From NCBI GenBank assembly GCA_013399305.1, contig VXAI01000066.1:2173796-2237795 (forward strand): a DNA stretch of 64,000 bases, given 5' to 3'. The translations under genes were made by a program, and so were the position numbers. Shown one piece after another: positions 36,906 to 49,507 of this stretch. Under the pieces are notes generated by a model. That model made no database searches. It saw nothing but the letters and a program-made list of their open reading frames with translations, and was not told where the DNA came from. How positions within the stretch are numbered: position 1 is the first letter of the stretch; each line of letters opens with the position of its first letter. Source of the stretch: Rostratula benghalensis. Lineage: Eukaryota > Chordata > Aves > Charadriiformes > Rostratulidae.

Positions 36906-39900
36906 TCAAGAAAAAAATCTTATTAAAATAATCCCTGGTATTAAATGTTTGTAGCACATGATAATAGACAAGCCTTCCTCATGTCAGAACATCCCTACTT
37001 TAGGTGTGCTCACCAGATGTGACCTTGAAAAAGTAATCTGTGTTGTATGGAATGTGTTCATTAGCTTTTCTTTCTGTAACGTGTCTGTAACTCTGTTTGC
37101 AGAAGATCTCATTTAGCACTTGTGCATGTATTTGTTCATCCCTGGGGAATGAGAGGAATATGTTTTAGGTATTTCCACATTGATAAGTATGAAGAATCAT
37201 AGTTTAGTGGAGTTTTAAGGGGGAAGTGGACTGATAGGAGGGATCTACTCCCCACTCACCTTCTGGACACATCTTTGCACATGCCAATTGACCCTGCCGT
37301 GTACTCCCATTTCCTTTTTCACTTTAACACAGCACGCACTCTGTGCCAAGGGTTGCCTACTGGAATCATCCATGGGCAGAGGGTCAGGCAGCAATGGCTG
37401 AGATCAGGCCTCCAGGCGCTGGGGAGCGCTCAGCGTGAGCATGCAAGAGTTTATTTCTGGTTTGCTCCGTACAGAGTTGCCTGAGGATCTTCTACTGAGG
37501 ACAACTGAATGAGCACCTGGGCAAACAAGCTTTGAAACCTGATTTTGCAATGAAATGTGACTGTCTCTGTTTTGTCTAAGGCCAAATGTTCTTGACATGG
37601 AAGAGAATTAATTTGAGGTCTTACAGTAAGAGCCACAGACTGAGAGGCTTCTCCTGACAATCCCTGTCCTTCTGCGAGTTTTCATCTTGGGGATTCACAT
37701 GGCTCCCAGTCAACAAATTAGCTGCAGGACCAAGAACAAAGTCTTCCTGGTGACAGGCTGGTATGGCTTCGTGATTACCCCACAGGAGAAGGAGTCTGGA
37801 CATAACATAAATTAGTGTGAATATTGTCCACGAGTCTCTTAGTGAGAAGAGCATAATGTTTTGCTCCAGACTGAAATAAAGGTTGCAGAACACACAAAGA
37901 AAGATTGTTGAACATGAGAAGGTTGGGCTTTACTATAGTAATAGCCTCAGAGAAGGGTCCTGCCTGCCAGGTCCATCTCCCTCCCTCTCCTTAACAGGGC
38001 CTCACCTGGATGAGGACCACAAGGTAGGAGAAGATCTGGGACAACCAAAACACCTGGCTCTGCTCCTCCCATGGCACTGACAAATGAGCTGCAACTCCTA
38101 TTGCTAAAAAAGCCTTGCTGGGCAGAAAGGACCAGTGGGACAGGCAAGCTCTATGTGATGGCAACCACCAAGGATGCTCCCCAAGCAGCAGCACAGCAGA
38201 TGTTCCTGCCCAGGGGCCTGCATGGGACAGCCTCAAGGAGCACCAGGAGCTGGAGACACAGCCTGTCACCTCACGTCAGTCACCAGTGACCAATGGGCAG
38301 CTCTGATAAGACGTGCTGGCTGGACACATACATCATATACATGTGCTTGCAACCAGATTTATGGGAGTGAACATGTGTCTTTAAAAATAACTACAGATAA
38401 CATACCCCAAGCTTGTAAAATTAAATTAATTGCTTGAAAAAGAATAAAAATTTATATTGCACGTGCAATGTAAAGCAGTTAGTGAACCTTTTTGATTCAT
38501 AGCATCACAAAGAATTATTTTTAAGTCTCTACCATACTTCAAGGCAGCAGCATCCAACTAAAATGCTGAAATGTAATCAGTCAACAGAATATTTTTTAAG
38601 CTTAAAAATACTTCCTTTCTTGAAAATGGACACTAAAGCCCTAGGCAACACAACCACTGAGGTTTTATTATAAAATACATTTCAAAATAATGGCTGAAAG
38701 TCTTAAGAGCACAGAAGATGAAAAAGAAGTAAACAAGCTTTTTCCTGCCACTAAATGATAAATTAAAAGCAGCATTTTGCTGTTCTGCCTCATTTTTTAA
38801 TCACACTGCATTCAGACGACTATGGCTATGGTTGTGTAGGTATTCCCATTAAAAAGCATCTATTACTAGAGGTTTACAGTTTTGAAGCAGCAGCCATCTG
38901 GGCCAGCCAAAACATAGCCAGGTAGAAGCCTCATTTCAAATCAAAATTTTCATTTTATGTTGTGAAAAAGGATAACTCAGATGCTCATAAATACACCCCT
39001 CACGCCTGTTCTTCAAAGATTTTGAGTAACTTCCAAATGAAGTCTTTTGGGATTTTAAAAGTAATAGTGAAAATAGTGCAAGAGCTGTTGTTGCTGCCAG
39101 ATAAAGAGCTAAATCTTTATCCCACTATGCTGTTTTGCCACACTGCAGATTACATCTCAATATATCTGTGTAAAAATGCTAGAACAAATAATAAACAGAT
39201 ATTTGCCTGTGGAAAAAAAAGATTTACAGACCATGAGGAAAAATGGTATCAGTTTAATAGACTCTTGCTCATTAATTTTTTTAATAATTAACATGCAATT
39301 TGGTTTTGCTCTATCAAATCTGTGATGCAGAAATAGCAATCATAAAACATCTTAATCCATTCTTAACTTTTTCTAAATGGACATAATTTTCAGTTTGAGT
39401 TCTCTCAGTTTGCCTCAAATATATTTTCAAATGTGGTTCACATTCCCAAGCTCTGAAATCTCTGGACTTGCTTTGCAGAGCTTTTGCACACTTGCTCTAT
39501 TAGAAACGACATTTAAAAAGCCAAAAAAAAAAAAAATCCTATTTCCTCATCTCAAAAAGGGCTGTGCTGTGAAAAAACCACACTGAATGTGCCAGCTGGA
39601 AAGTTAAATGAGGCCAGTTGATACATTTTCTCTTAAAGCAAGGCTCACTGACACACCACCACCAAAAACAGGAGCAAAGCAACACTGGCAACAGCCAAAG
39701 GCACTTCCAACCTCCAGCAGTCCGGGAAATGAGAGGACCTGACTTTTCTCCCCATCCCAACCCACCACGTGGCTCCCAGTGAAACCAGTTCTCTGTGGCT
39801 CATCCTGCTTCCTTCTGGAAACAGTCACCCATTCCGGCAGCGTCTGCGAGCTACACTGGTTGTGCCACATTTAAAATGTAATTAAGTTAGATTATATTCT

Positions 39901-40688
39901 TGTTAGCAAAACGTATTGTATGGTGCAATAAAACACAGTTGTACCATCACATTTCTGCCTAGACTAATGTATTTAAATACAGTTAATTGGCTCCAAACAG
40001 CAATGAAGATATCTGATGCATTAACATGTTATAAAACATCTCTATACTATATGCAAAGCATAAGGAGCTTTTCATTCTTTTTCATATAAGAAACAGCATC
40101 TTTAACCCGGAGCCAAATTCATCCCAACCTCCACCACCATCACAAAACGTCCTTTCACCCCTTCCTCCCTCAAAAGAAATCAGCAATATTAAATGAACAG
40201 AATAATATGAGGTGGAAAAGGAAAAGACAACCATGGACAAAAAAAAAAAAAGGAAAGTTTTATTAATGCTAAATACACTTTCCCTTTTGGGTTTACACTA
40301 CCGTTCTCTTAACTGTTTCCAGATGGTTCAGCATCTTCCAAGCAGCTAGCTGGAGCTGGAAATGAAACGGCAGCTTGCTGCCTCTTTTACACTGAGGGGG
40401 CAAAATCCCGGGCATAAATATGATTTATGGGTTTGATATCCAAAAAACAAAGGTAAGGACGCATTAAGAAGAGCAGGAAGTGGAATTAAAACTGATTTTT
40501 TTTAAAAAGCTGGCAGCTGAAGAGTTAACCACAACCTTCTTCCTTTTAACACAGCCTTCTGTAGTAGCTAATGAAGGTAATGAAATATGACATGTAGTTT
40601 GGCCCTTGACCACAGAGTGCACCTCCCTCCCCTCTGCCTTGCAAACAAAGCCAAAACAGATGTAGCTGCTTCGGTAGGGTTTGGGGTT

Positions 40689-40785
40689 GACGGCTGTTAC
40701 ACAGAGCAGGTCAGCGGGCGCGTTCCCAGGGCACAGGCTTCTGGCACACCGCAGTGCGGGAGAAGGTCCCGGCTCCGCTCCGCAG
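40689..40785. other. Small CpG-dense patch
   Basis: Hand count gives about nine CpG dinucleotides in fewer than 100 bases, including GGCGCG, within otherwise CpG-poor DNA. Too short for a standard CpG island. No TATA box with associated exon was recognised. It could be a remnant of hypomethylated regulatory DNA or simply a local GC-rich fluctuation. Confidence 0.4.
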
Positions 40786-42229
40786 GAGACAGGAGTGGAC
40801 AGGCCAGAGCATCTGCAAACAGAGCCAAAGCCACCCTCCCCATCAGCCACACCGAGAACTACACCGATTTCCAGCCTCTTCTACAGACCTAATTCCATAA
40901 AATCCCATTCCTTCCATTTAAGTAAACATGGGTATAAGGTTTTATGTACCCGACTAGTTTATCTACTGTTTGTTTTGTTTTCTTGCAAAAGAAAAAAAGA
41001 AAGGGAAGACAGGACATGGCTTAGGCAGGGGAGAGCCTTCACACTGAGAATTACTGCCCATACAGCTCAAGGAAGGCACCCACTGCAAACATGGCACTCA
41101 GCATTTCATTAGTAGAGAACCACAGATAGAAAAAAAAGTTTATTTTAAAACTCTTATAAAGAAAAAGCTTTCAAATTCACAAAATACTATAGAATTTATT
41201 AACCTTTTTAAGGTCTTTCAAAAGTTCTTTGTGCATCCCTTGCTATTAGGGCAATGGGCTCAATTTTGTTGCACCCTGGTCTCATGTGGCTGCCAGGCTG
41301 ATAACCTCAGGCAGGTACCACAGGAAAACAGGTGCCAAGAGATACCACACAGACACTTCATAATACTCAATTCACCATCTCAACACAGGAAATCTCCACC
41401 ATAGCTGCTGGTTAATACTGCATACGTGGATAATGAGCCCTGTTGGTCCAGCAGCATCAGCTCCATCCCTCCCTTGGTTAAGGAACAGCAGCATCAGGAG
41501 AGGTTCTTGTTTCCCAGGCTAGAGGTCACCCATCCATCTCCCCCAAAGAACTGATTGGTTTTGTGGTGACAGAGGTGCAGATGGGCATCAGAGAAGTTCT
41601 AGAGTGGGATTTGTTTCCCCCACTGGGACATACACCTCATTGGGAAGTCTGATCTAATCACCCCATGCTCCCTTTGCCATCACTTGAGAGGGAATGACAT
41701 GGAAGAGGGCAGCCAAGGCAGGCCAGACAAATGGCTCTCCAGAGAGGAGTAGGCAGCTCCCCAACCTGTCCTAGCTGGTCTCTAAAAGGGGGTTTATAGG
41801 TCTCCACTGCCTCTACAGAGAGCTGTGATGGCTTGCTCAAACATCTACACCTGCCTCTAAGGGCACACAGATGGCACCACTGGCAACATCTGCCTCCTGC
41901 CATGGTCCTCCATTCACATCCACTGACACCCCCAATTGCTTCACTTGCCAAAGAGCCAAGGTGATAAAACTCAACATTTGGAGCAAGCCTGGAAAACAAA
42001 GGTGGTCTCTGGAAACTGTTAAGCCTTCAGACGCAGCAAACAAACAAAAAGCATCCTCCAGCCTCACAGCTGCTGGAAGCCATTTGGCCAACCTGGTCAA
42101 ATGAACCACCCTCCCGGGGTCCACACGTGCTCCACAAACTACTGGCTTTTGTGTCTGAATTCTGAGGACCACATGTATTGTTTTTAGGAAAAAAAAAACA
42201 AACCCGCTCTGTATAAAATGCTAAAGTTG

Positions 42230-42560
42230 CAAAAAGCTAGAAAACACTATCATTAAATGTACCTATTCAACTTAATTTGTCCCTCTGTTGCATATGCATT
42301 GTTACACATGCTTGAATTATATGCTAATTTGCTATCGTTCTACAGGAGCCTGACCTCATTTAGTGAGCACAGTGAAGCATGCTATGGGTTGGTGCCGAAT
42401 AACGAAATTATCTGTTGGTTATAGACACACAGCCTCATTTAAACCAAATTCATATACGTAACTTATGTACGTGACCTTAACCACAGCGACTTCATTGCCT
42501 GCGTGTGAAAAGGGGTTAATAGTGATTTATTTGGGCGATAAGCCATGTGAGCAACGCGGT
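42230..42560. promoter_or_regulatory. Enhancer-like block with POU-type sites (unproven)
   Basis: A POU-factor palindrome-like word, TTGCATATGCAT (42288-42299), differs by one base from the known palindromic Oct-factor element ATGCATATGCAT. An octamer-type word ATGCTAAT follows at 42321-42328, and the block continues with TGACCTCATTTAG and several TTAAT/TAAT words. It retains CpGs (for example near 42335, 42397, 42472 and 42555) in AT-rich DNA and lacks simple repeats. This is the best enhancer candidate by motif content. Binding and conservation are not shown by the sequence itself. Confidence 0.35.
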
Positions 42561-43190
42561 ATTTCAGGAGGAAGTTTTGAGGGTGTTTTCCCAGTTGTTT
42601 ACTAAGTACCAACTCACCGCAATAGACACACAGTGAATTGAGTTTAAAAAAGGGTGAACTTTGTAGTTGCTGTACAATAAGCAACACGTGGAAATAGGGA
42701 CAGGGGAGGAAAGAGGGAACATGGGATGTCACCTGCACCATGAGCACATCTGTCCCCATCTGTGCTCAAATCAGCCATAAGTCCTCCAAACCAAGGGCTA
42801 CGAGCTCATGTGATCCAAGGTGGGATCAGACACACTCATCCAGGGCGGGTAAATCGGGGCTGTACATGCAAGCTCTGGCACTCCTAAAATTTTTCAGTTT
42901 GTTGCTTGATTTTGCAACCTTAACGACCTACGTGTGCACAGAGCTTTAAACACTTCAGTGTGTGAAATCAGCTATCTAAATGACTTTGCTGGGTTAAGGG
43001 CAGTGACATTTACAGCCTTCCCTAGCCCAGCAACCCAGCAGATGCCAGGAGAGCCCCCACCGGGGTCTGAAGGGCCAGGCTTCATTGTGGTCAGTCCTCA
43101 CCCACCCCCTCACCCCCCCACAAAGCCACAGCACAATCTCTGCTCCCCTGCCCAGGACCAGACCCTCGGCAAAGTTCGGCACAAGAGAAA
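42561..43190. other. Non-coding stretch between regulatory-like blocks
   Basis: No gene seen. The right part (about 43085-43160) is C-rich on the + strand and precedes the G-run at 43191, so the junction switches from pyrimidine-rich to purine-rich. Frames up to about 98 codons cross it on both strands without recognisable domains. Confidence 0.5.
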
Positions 43191-43213
43191 GGGCGGGGAG
43201 GGGGGGGGCAGGG
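43191..43213 (+). repeat. Strong G-quadruplex-type G tract
   Basis: GGGCGGGG, then A, then a nine-G run, then CAGGG. Four or more G-tracts of at least three bases lie within 23 bases with loops of one or two bases, which meets the usual quadruplex pattern. The tract sits about 15 bases before a motif-rich block and may be functionally linked to it, but that link is inference. Confidence 0.75.
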
Positions 43214-43224
43214 CCCTTGGAAAT

Positions 43225-43625
43225 TGATAGCCTGTTTCAAGCGTTATTTATCATTCCCAGCACAAATACTGACATGTGCCTTTTGAAAGGGGATACTGTA
43301 CCTTTAACCTTGACTCTGAGCACGTTGGTAATTTGGGATGCGAGCCCGGGTTCAAGCGGGGTGACCTTTCAGGGGGGAGGGGCAGGGCTGCATTTATTTA
43401 TGAGGCAGCTGGAAATTTTTGACATCACATGCTAGTCCCATTATTCACATATTACATGACACAAGATTGGCCCTTTTAATGCAACAACATCACATCAAAA
43501 AATTTGATTTTCTGCTCTGACAGCAGGCTTGTCCACTGTAGCTCCCCAAAATGTAATCTGTTCAGGTTAAAGGCCGCAGGAAAATGATTTAAAAAGCACA
43601 CGGCTTTCACTGAACATGGAAAAAC
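43225..43625. promoter_or_regulatory. Enhancer-like block with nuclear-receptor and E-box words
   Basis: Words seen: ACCTTGA at 43307-43313 (inverted nuclear-receptor/ERR-type half-site TCAAGGT), TGACCTTT at 43362-43369 (inverted AAAGGTCA half-site) and the E-box CAGCTG at 43406-43411. A TTATTTAT word near 43244 and ATTTATTTATG near 43392 are HOX/forkhead-like. The block keeps several CpGs (GCGAGCCCGGG, AAGCGGGG). It is without simple repeats after the G tract. Regulatory function is inferred from motif density only. Confidence 0.3.
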
Positions 43626-46069
43626 AGGTCTTGGAGACCTGCGAGAGCGAGGACGCTTCAGGGCTGGAAAGAAATGGTCTTTTAAGTGCAAAAGCACAGT
43701 TGGGTTCCCAACAAGGGGAATCCCTCTGCCTGACCCCCCAGGATGCGGTGCTCGGGGGCACCCACTGCCCATCCCCAGCCCTGGCAGGGTCCAGCATCAC
43801 CCCAACCTGCCCAGGTTGGTCTGTGCTGCAGCTGGGCAGAGATTGCAGGGATGGAACCCACCTCTCTGCCCACCCACTCCTGAAATTTTAGATGCAAAAT
43901 ATTCTTCCAGTGACATGGACAGGTGTAACCCGTGCAGCTCCCTCAACAGCAATCAAACTGTTCTGAACCTTTGCTGCACAGTAACAGTGTACACACCTAC
44001 GTGGGCATAGCATGAGAAAAAAAGCCTTTTTATGCAAGAAGACACACCATAAAGAAATTATTTATTAGGTTTACACTGGTAATTCCATCTAGAAATAGTA
44101 ATTACTTTTTTTAAGTTTGCACATAGAAAACACTATTCCAGGGCTGTGCTGTGTGTACACCAATGTAAAATACATGGTTTGCTCATTCAGCCCCAACAGC
44201 AGCATGCACATTAGCTCAGTAACTACGTGCCCACACTGTGGGGAACACTGGTTCAAAGCTGCACTCTCCCATTTTCCTAGAATTTAAAAAGATCAGCTAC
44301 CACATTTAAAGATAAATATATTTCACAATAATGCACTACAAATATATATATATGAAATTATTCATCAGATAATTCAACAGAGAGAAGAAAATAGTTTGTT
44401 TAACTTTTCTAAATATCTTTGGTTGAGGGCAGGCAAAAAGGGAATTTTTAAGGTGGTTGATTTATACCCAGGAAAGAATTTCCAAGATTGCTACAGTTTC
44501 TTTATAGGAATATCACATGATGTTGATGATGAAGGTGACACTAAAGTAACACTACAAGTAAATAAAAAGGGCTAATTTTATCAATATCTGTAACAATTTA
44601 AACACTGTTTTCTAAATATATTGCCGAGAGTATACATAATGAGAAGCAAAAATGAACGTATTAAGAATGAGAAACACTCTTACAGGTCCAAAGGACATTT
44701 TTTCTATTCCTGCAGCAGAATTTTAGGTGTGTTATATACATCTTCATCCAGGGAATGAAATCTCTAAAAGCATTTCTGTATCTGCCACTATTTACTACAA
44801 ACTGAAATTAAAAGTATTCCACACCACATCAGCCCTGTTTCATTTCTGCTCAGGTTTTATCTCTGGTGGGCACCACAGGATCTGAGCCCTTCCCAACCAG
44901 CATTAGGCTGGCTCCAGGTGATGCTGCAGATGGGAAAGTTTTAATTGCAATTGCCCTCCAAGCCACACACCAGCCTTGTGCAGGGGAAGCCCCCATGGGC
45001 CAGGAAGCCCTGCCAGCCCGGGCTTTTTTGGGAGACAGCACATGAAAACAAAGATCCAATTTGCTGTTGCAGCAGGAGAAGGATGAGGGAAATCGTAGCA
45101 CCTCCATCAGTCATACCCACATTTCACCTCTCACTCCAAGTCTCTTTCCCCATGGTGTCAGCTGTGTCTCTGACTTCTTGCTGCCCCTCACCACGGAGGT
45201 GGTCGCATCTCACTAACACTTTGCTTATGGAGCATCACAAGATCTTCACTGACAAGTGACACTCCCTTGGCATTATTTACATTTCAGTACAATGTAATAT
45301 GCTATTACATTAGAAAGTTATAAACATTTGCTCTTCTCACCCGTCATTGGCTATTTATCAAAGAGGTTCCCTGCCTTTTTTGCAAAGCCATCCCCTCACC
45401 AGCACCCCCTCCTTCAGCACGCACCCACCACCTTTCCCAGCCACAGACAACAGAGGACAACGGGCAATCGCTGGCCCTAAGAGCGGAAAGGGAAGGGGAA
45501 GGTGGGTGAGAGCAGTCAGGTTTATGAGCCAAAGCTCAGAGACAAACATCTTCAGGAAAACCCTCATGCAGGAGAAAGATCCTAAGGCAGTATTACATTT
45601 TTACAGATTTATATGGGTTTTGAAGCCAAGTCCCAAGACTGGCAGAACACAGAGGGAGAATTATTTTCTTCTTATTAAAAGAATGAAAAGACCCAACATT
45701 GATTTTGTCCTTCATCACCACACAAAAAAACCCCCTCCCAACTACTGAGAGGATGACTGTATGGATTATCACAACACCGTAAATCAAAGTGAATGTATTT
45801 ATTAGGGTGACTCTTTGTTGTACATGTGTGTGCTGTTTGTTGGCCCATACTGTTATTATTTTAATTTATGGTTTGCTTTTTCAACTCTTTCCTCCCCCTC
45901 ACAAGACTGGAGCCTGTCCACAAGTTTTACTCACGCCAGTTAAAATCAGCATAATGAAATGTCATGGCCAGATCCCATCGCTCCAGAAGGACAAGAGGGC
46001 AGCTCTATCTCTGGGACACATCTGCAGAGTCCTGCAAAACTTCATTCTGATGGGCAGTGCTTTTTTGAG

Positions 46070-46119
46070 GTGGGGGGTGTGTGGGGTGAGTGGGTAGTAG
46101 GTGGGACAGGGTGACAGGG
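46070..46119 (+). repeat. G-rich tract with quadruplex potential
   Basis: G-runs of three to six bases recur at short spacing (GAGG, TGGGGGG, GTGGGG, GTGGG, GTGGG, CAGGG), interleaved with TG steps. Simple GT/G-rich sequence; no associated gene was recognised. Confidence 0.55.
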
Positions 46120-48290
46120 ACCCTGACAAAGCCAGGTAACAAAGCGAGCAGGACAGGGAAAGGGAGAAATGGAGCCTTTTTTAGCTGCTTAACAGGTCTC
46201 ACTATAATTAAGTGCAATGATTTTAAACAATGTGCAAATCCCACCTCATCTCTCATTCTGTTATAAACACAAACTCCTTATTGATAAATTGTATTTCTGT
46301 AGACTCTGTGTTACACCGGGCTGCTGCAATGTGGGAAGAAGGGAGCAAGGAGTTGCACAGAGGACTTCAGCTCAACTCTCCATCTGCCCCAGCTTAATTT
46401 AAACCAGACTTGACGACCTCATCTGTGGCAGCTAATGACAGCACCCACTCCGGGGAATTGCCAGGCCCAGAGATCCAGTTCTACACATGCAAATTCATGA
46501 CTTGGGTGCTCAGAAAGCATGACATTTCCCCCCTCATAATACCCATTTGTGGTTCCCTTTATTTGCTCTCTGGTTTCTGAACTTTTGGGGCTATTTGTTT
46601 TACTCCTCTTTGAAGCCATGAAATTTTATGGTGTTTTTTTTTTCCCCTCCCCTTTTTTAAAGATTCACTGTAGAATCACAGAAGTGGACACAGCAGAGGC
46701 TTAACCAGCTTCCATGAGCCATGGTGACACAGCAGAAGGACTAGCTGGGAGGAAGGACCCTGTTCCTCCCCATTTAAGCGATCTAAAGGCTCTGCAACCA
46801 CAATACACCAGGCAAATCTGCAATTCAAGTCTCATATATAATAATCCAGTTGTGCAGCACACTATTAAATGCAAATACAAAGTATTTCACCTAACACCTG
46901 CATTTAAGTGCAGTACTACCCTAAACTGAGATTAAGTTGTTGGGGTTTGGTCTCATGGCCAAGCCATGACCATGTACAACTTCTGAGAAACATTGTGCAG
47001 AAAGAACACGGGAGCAGTACATTTAGATAACAGGCTTGTCTTCCAAAGGAGAGGAAAGCAAGTGGCACTCCAAGACTGTTTACAGTCCTCCTACAATAGT
47101 AATGTCAGTGGAGCCAAATACAAGGAAGGCCAACTACAGACACCATCACCAGTGACCAAAACCCACCCCAACTTCTGAATTTTTTTATCTTCTGAAGTCT
47201 TGCACTGTGCATCAGCCACAAACCAAATGCATCCTCTGCAAAACCCCATTAGAAAGCCAAGTACCGGGAGCAGCATTGGTTACCTTCACACTGGGGTAAT
47301 GAATGTCCTGTCAGTTTGCTGTCCTCTGCTCTTTTCTGGGAGAAAAAGGAGGCAAACTAGGGAATGGGATTTTGCAACGCGGATGGGAGCTAATTTAATC
47401 TTAAAAAAAATATAATTTAATACCTCTGAGGAGGGAGAGAGCCCTTGACACATGGCTAAACCCAAAGGAACAATTCAGCACCTGCTTTGGGAGCAAACAC
47501 AATAGTAAGGAAATTACATCAAAAAAAGAGTATCTTTTAGCAAACATTGGTTGTTCTGTGAATGAGGAAGCCATTGTGCTGCCACAGCAGCATGCATCAG
47601 CACCAACGTTTTCTGGTCTCACATTTTAGAAAAGATGTTTTCCTTCCTTGCTGTTGCCCACACGGAAGTCTCCTGTTCCCCAGGGAGGAGGGTGGGACAC
47701 CAGCACCAGATCCAGCCTCACATCTCTCTGCACCTCACAGTAGTGTGACAATTTCTCACATGTGAAATCTCAGCTGGATTCCAGGGAGTGCTGGTTCAGT
47801 TCTTACAGAGCCTCCTTCCCCAAAGCCAAACGGCACCCACATCTTCTCCTTCCTCCCCCCCATTTTTCAACCCTTGCTCCTCTATTTCCCCACCTACTGC
47901 CCTCCTGCACAACTGGCCTCTGCACCCTCCAGCTTCAGCGCTGCCTCCTCTGCTATTACCATCCAGCTCCCTTCTGCTTCCCCCTGTCCATTTAAATACT
48001 GTTTTTTCTTCCCTTCTCCCTCATGCTGATTTGGCATCAGAGCCAGGAACAATAAGATCACAGGAAAGTGTCCAAGCTCTCCGAGATGATGCCCAGATAA
48101 ACTGCTGCTCAGGCCACTCCAAGGCAATTACAGGACAGCTTTGCTTGGCCACTGCCAGTCGGAGCAAACCCTTTGAAGGTGGAGGCTGCAAAGGCTGGGC
48201 CAGGCTTTAATATTTGAGACAATTTTCTACAAGATGGCAGGAGACACAACCTGATGCCAGACAGGACTGCAAAACCAGGGAGAATCCGAG

Positions 48291-48358
48291 GATTGGCGAG
48301 ACGTGACATGCAGGGGAAGACACAGTTTCCATCAGCTCTGGACTGGCGAGATGTGACT
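48291..48358 (+). repeat. Short direct duplication, 50-base spacing
   Basis: GATTGGCGAGACGTGAC (48291-48307) recurs as GACTGGCGAGATGTGAC (48341-48357), with two mismatches in 17 bases and TGCAG shortly after both copies. The 50-base period suggests a local tandem duplication whose unit has since diverged, or two related binding sites. Only these two units were found. Confidence 0.55.
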
Positions 48359-49507
48359 GCAGCACTACTGTTCAGGAAATGAGCTAAGGAATCCTGAGTG
48401 AGACAGCAGAATGAGAAACATCTGCTTCGCTCACAGTCCTGCTAAAAATGTCAACAAAATAGTTGATTCTACTAAGGCTGTTACTACGTGTATTGGGAAT
48501 AACCTTATATAAGCCAGGATAACAGTCTTTAAAAGAAAAAAAAAAAATTGCCTCAGTTTTGGCTACTATGTTGAAGAGGATTTGGCAGGAAGAATCCACA
48601 GAAAAAGCAATAAAAGTGCACAAAAATGATTAAAGCAAACTTATGTAACTGGACTTTTAGAGATTACAAATACATGTGCAGGTAACAAAAAGAGCTGAGG
48701 GCAGAGTAAAGAAATCAAGAGATTCTATTCACCATCTTTTAATACCAAATATAGAGGACACCTAAATAAACTGCTTCACAACTGTCTTAAAGGGAAATAA
48801 CAGCACTGAGTATGAAAAAAAAATTAAAAGATACAAGATGTTGTTTTCATTTCAATGATAACATATGCTTTAAATAGGCTTTTTATTCCTACTAAAACCC
48901 ATCAGCTGAATTAGGTGCTAAAGGATTGCAGCAGGCATGAGACTTCCCACATGGGAGCACAGCCCTGCATAGAGATGGTGGACAGTCCCACCAAGGTGAC
49001 ATGTGTGACCCTGACTGGGTAGTGAGGAGCAGGATGGGACAGAAGGCACGGCTGGCAGCATTACACCCACACAACTCCGTGGAGATGCTGTTGGTTTAGG
49101 GTGCACCCACAGCAATTTACATCCCGCTCCCTCACATCACCTCTTCACTAAACCATCGCACCTACCCCACCACCCATTTCCAGCCTCTTGAGATCACATT
49201 TCCACATATCATCTCCAAGTGTCCTTGTCCATGGGGGCCTTCCCCAAGGGGTAATAACCCGTTCCATCGCACCAGCGTTCCCACCACATTTCTGCAATAC
49301 CACACAGGTACCAGTTACACTCATTAATGAGGATTCACAATTCTCCCCGTCCATTATCCACCTCCTAACATTCGTACAGAGTCAATTAAAGGATCCCTTT
49401 TTTTTTTTTTCCCCTGCCTGATGCTTCTATTAATCCTGCCCTCAGTACCTTGGTGTTGTGCTAAATAAGTACCGATCCATCTTCCCTCTTCATCAAACAT
49501 ATATGAA

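Larger units (their letters stand above)
34536..42229. other. Non-coding stretch, no gene found
   Basis: No supportable gene. Contents: A-runs at 36890-36905 (16 bases), 39523-39536 and 40239-40251, and a CpG-dense patch at 40689-40785 (listed separately). Several frames of 90-143 codons occur (for example 40681-41112 on +), none with a recognisable domain. The A-runs have no processed-pseudogene-like sequence in front of them that could be recognised. Confidence 0.6.
43626..49507. other. Non-coding stretch, no gene found
   Basis: No supportable gene. It contains a short AT repeat near 44342-44353, a G-rich tract with quadruplex potential (46070-46119), an A-run (48536-48547), a T-run near 49399-49411 and a duplicated 18-base word pair (listed at 48291-48358). 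Pyrimidine-rich sequence at about 47810-48020 produces long frames on both strands with proline/serine/leucine-rich or complementary products, a composition effect rather than coding. Confidence 0.6.

Noticed and set aside
46670..46695. GTAGAATCACAGAAG, resembling a CR1 tail start
   Set aside because: The GGTTGGAAGGGACC block that should follow is missing.
47788..48210. Proline/serine/leucine-rich frames near 47.8-48.2 kb
   Set aside because: Caused by a pyrimidine-rich stretch that opens frames on both strands at once.
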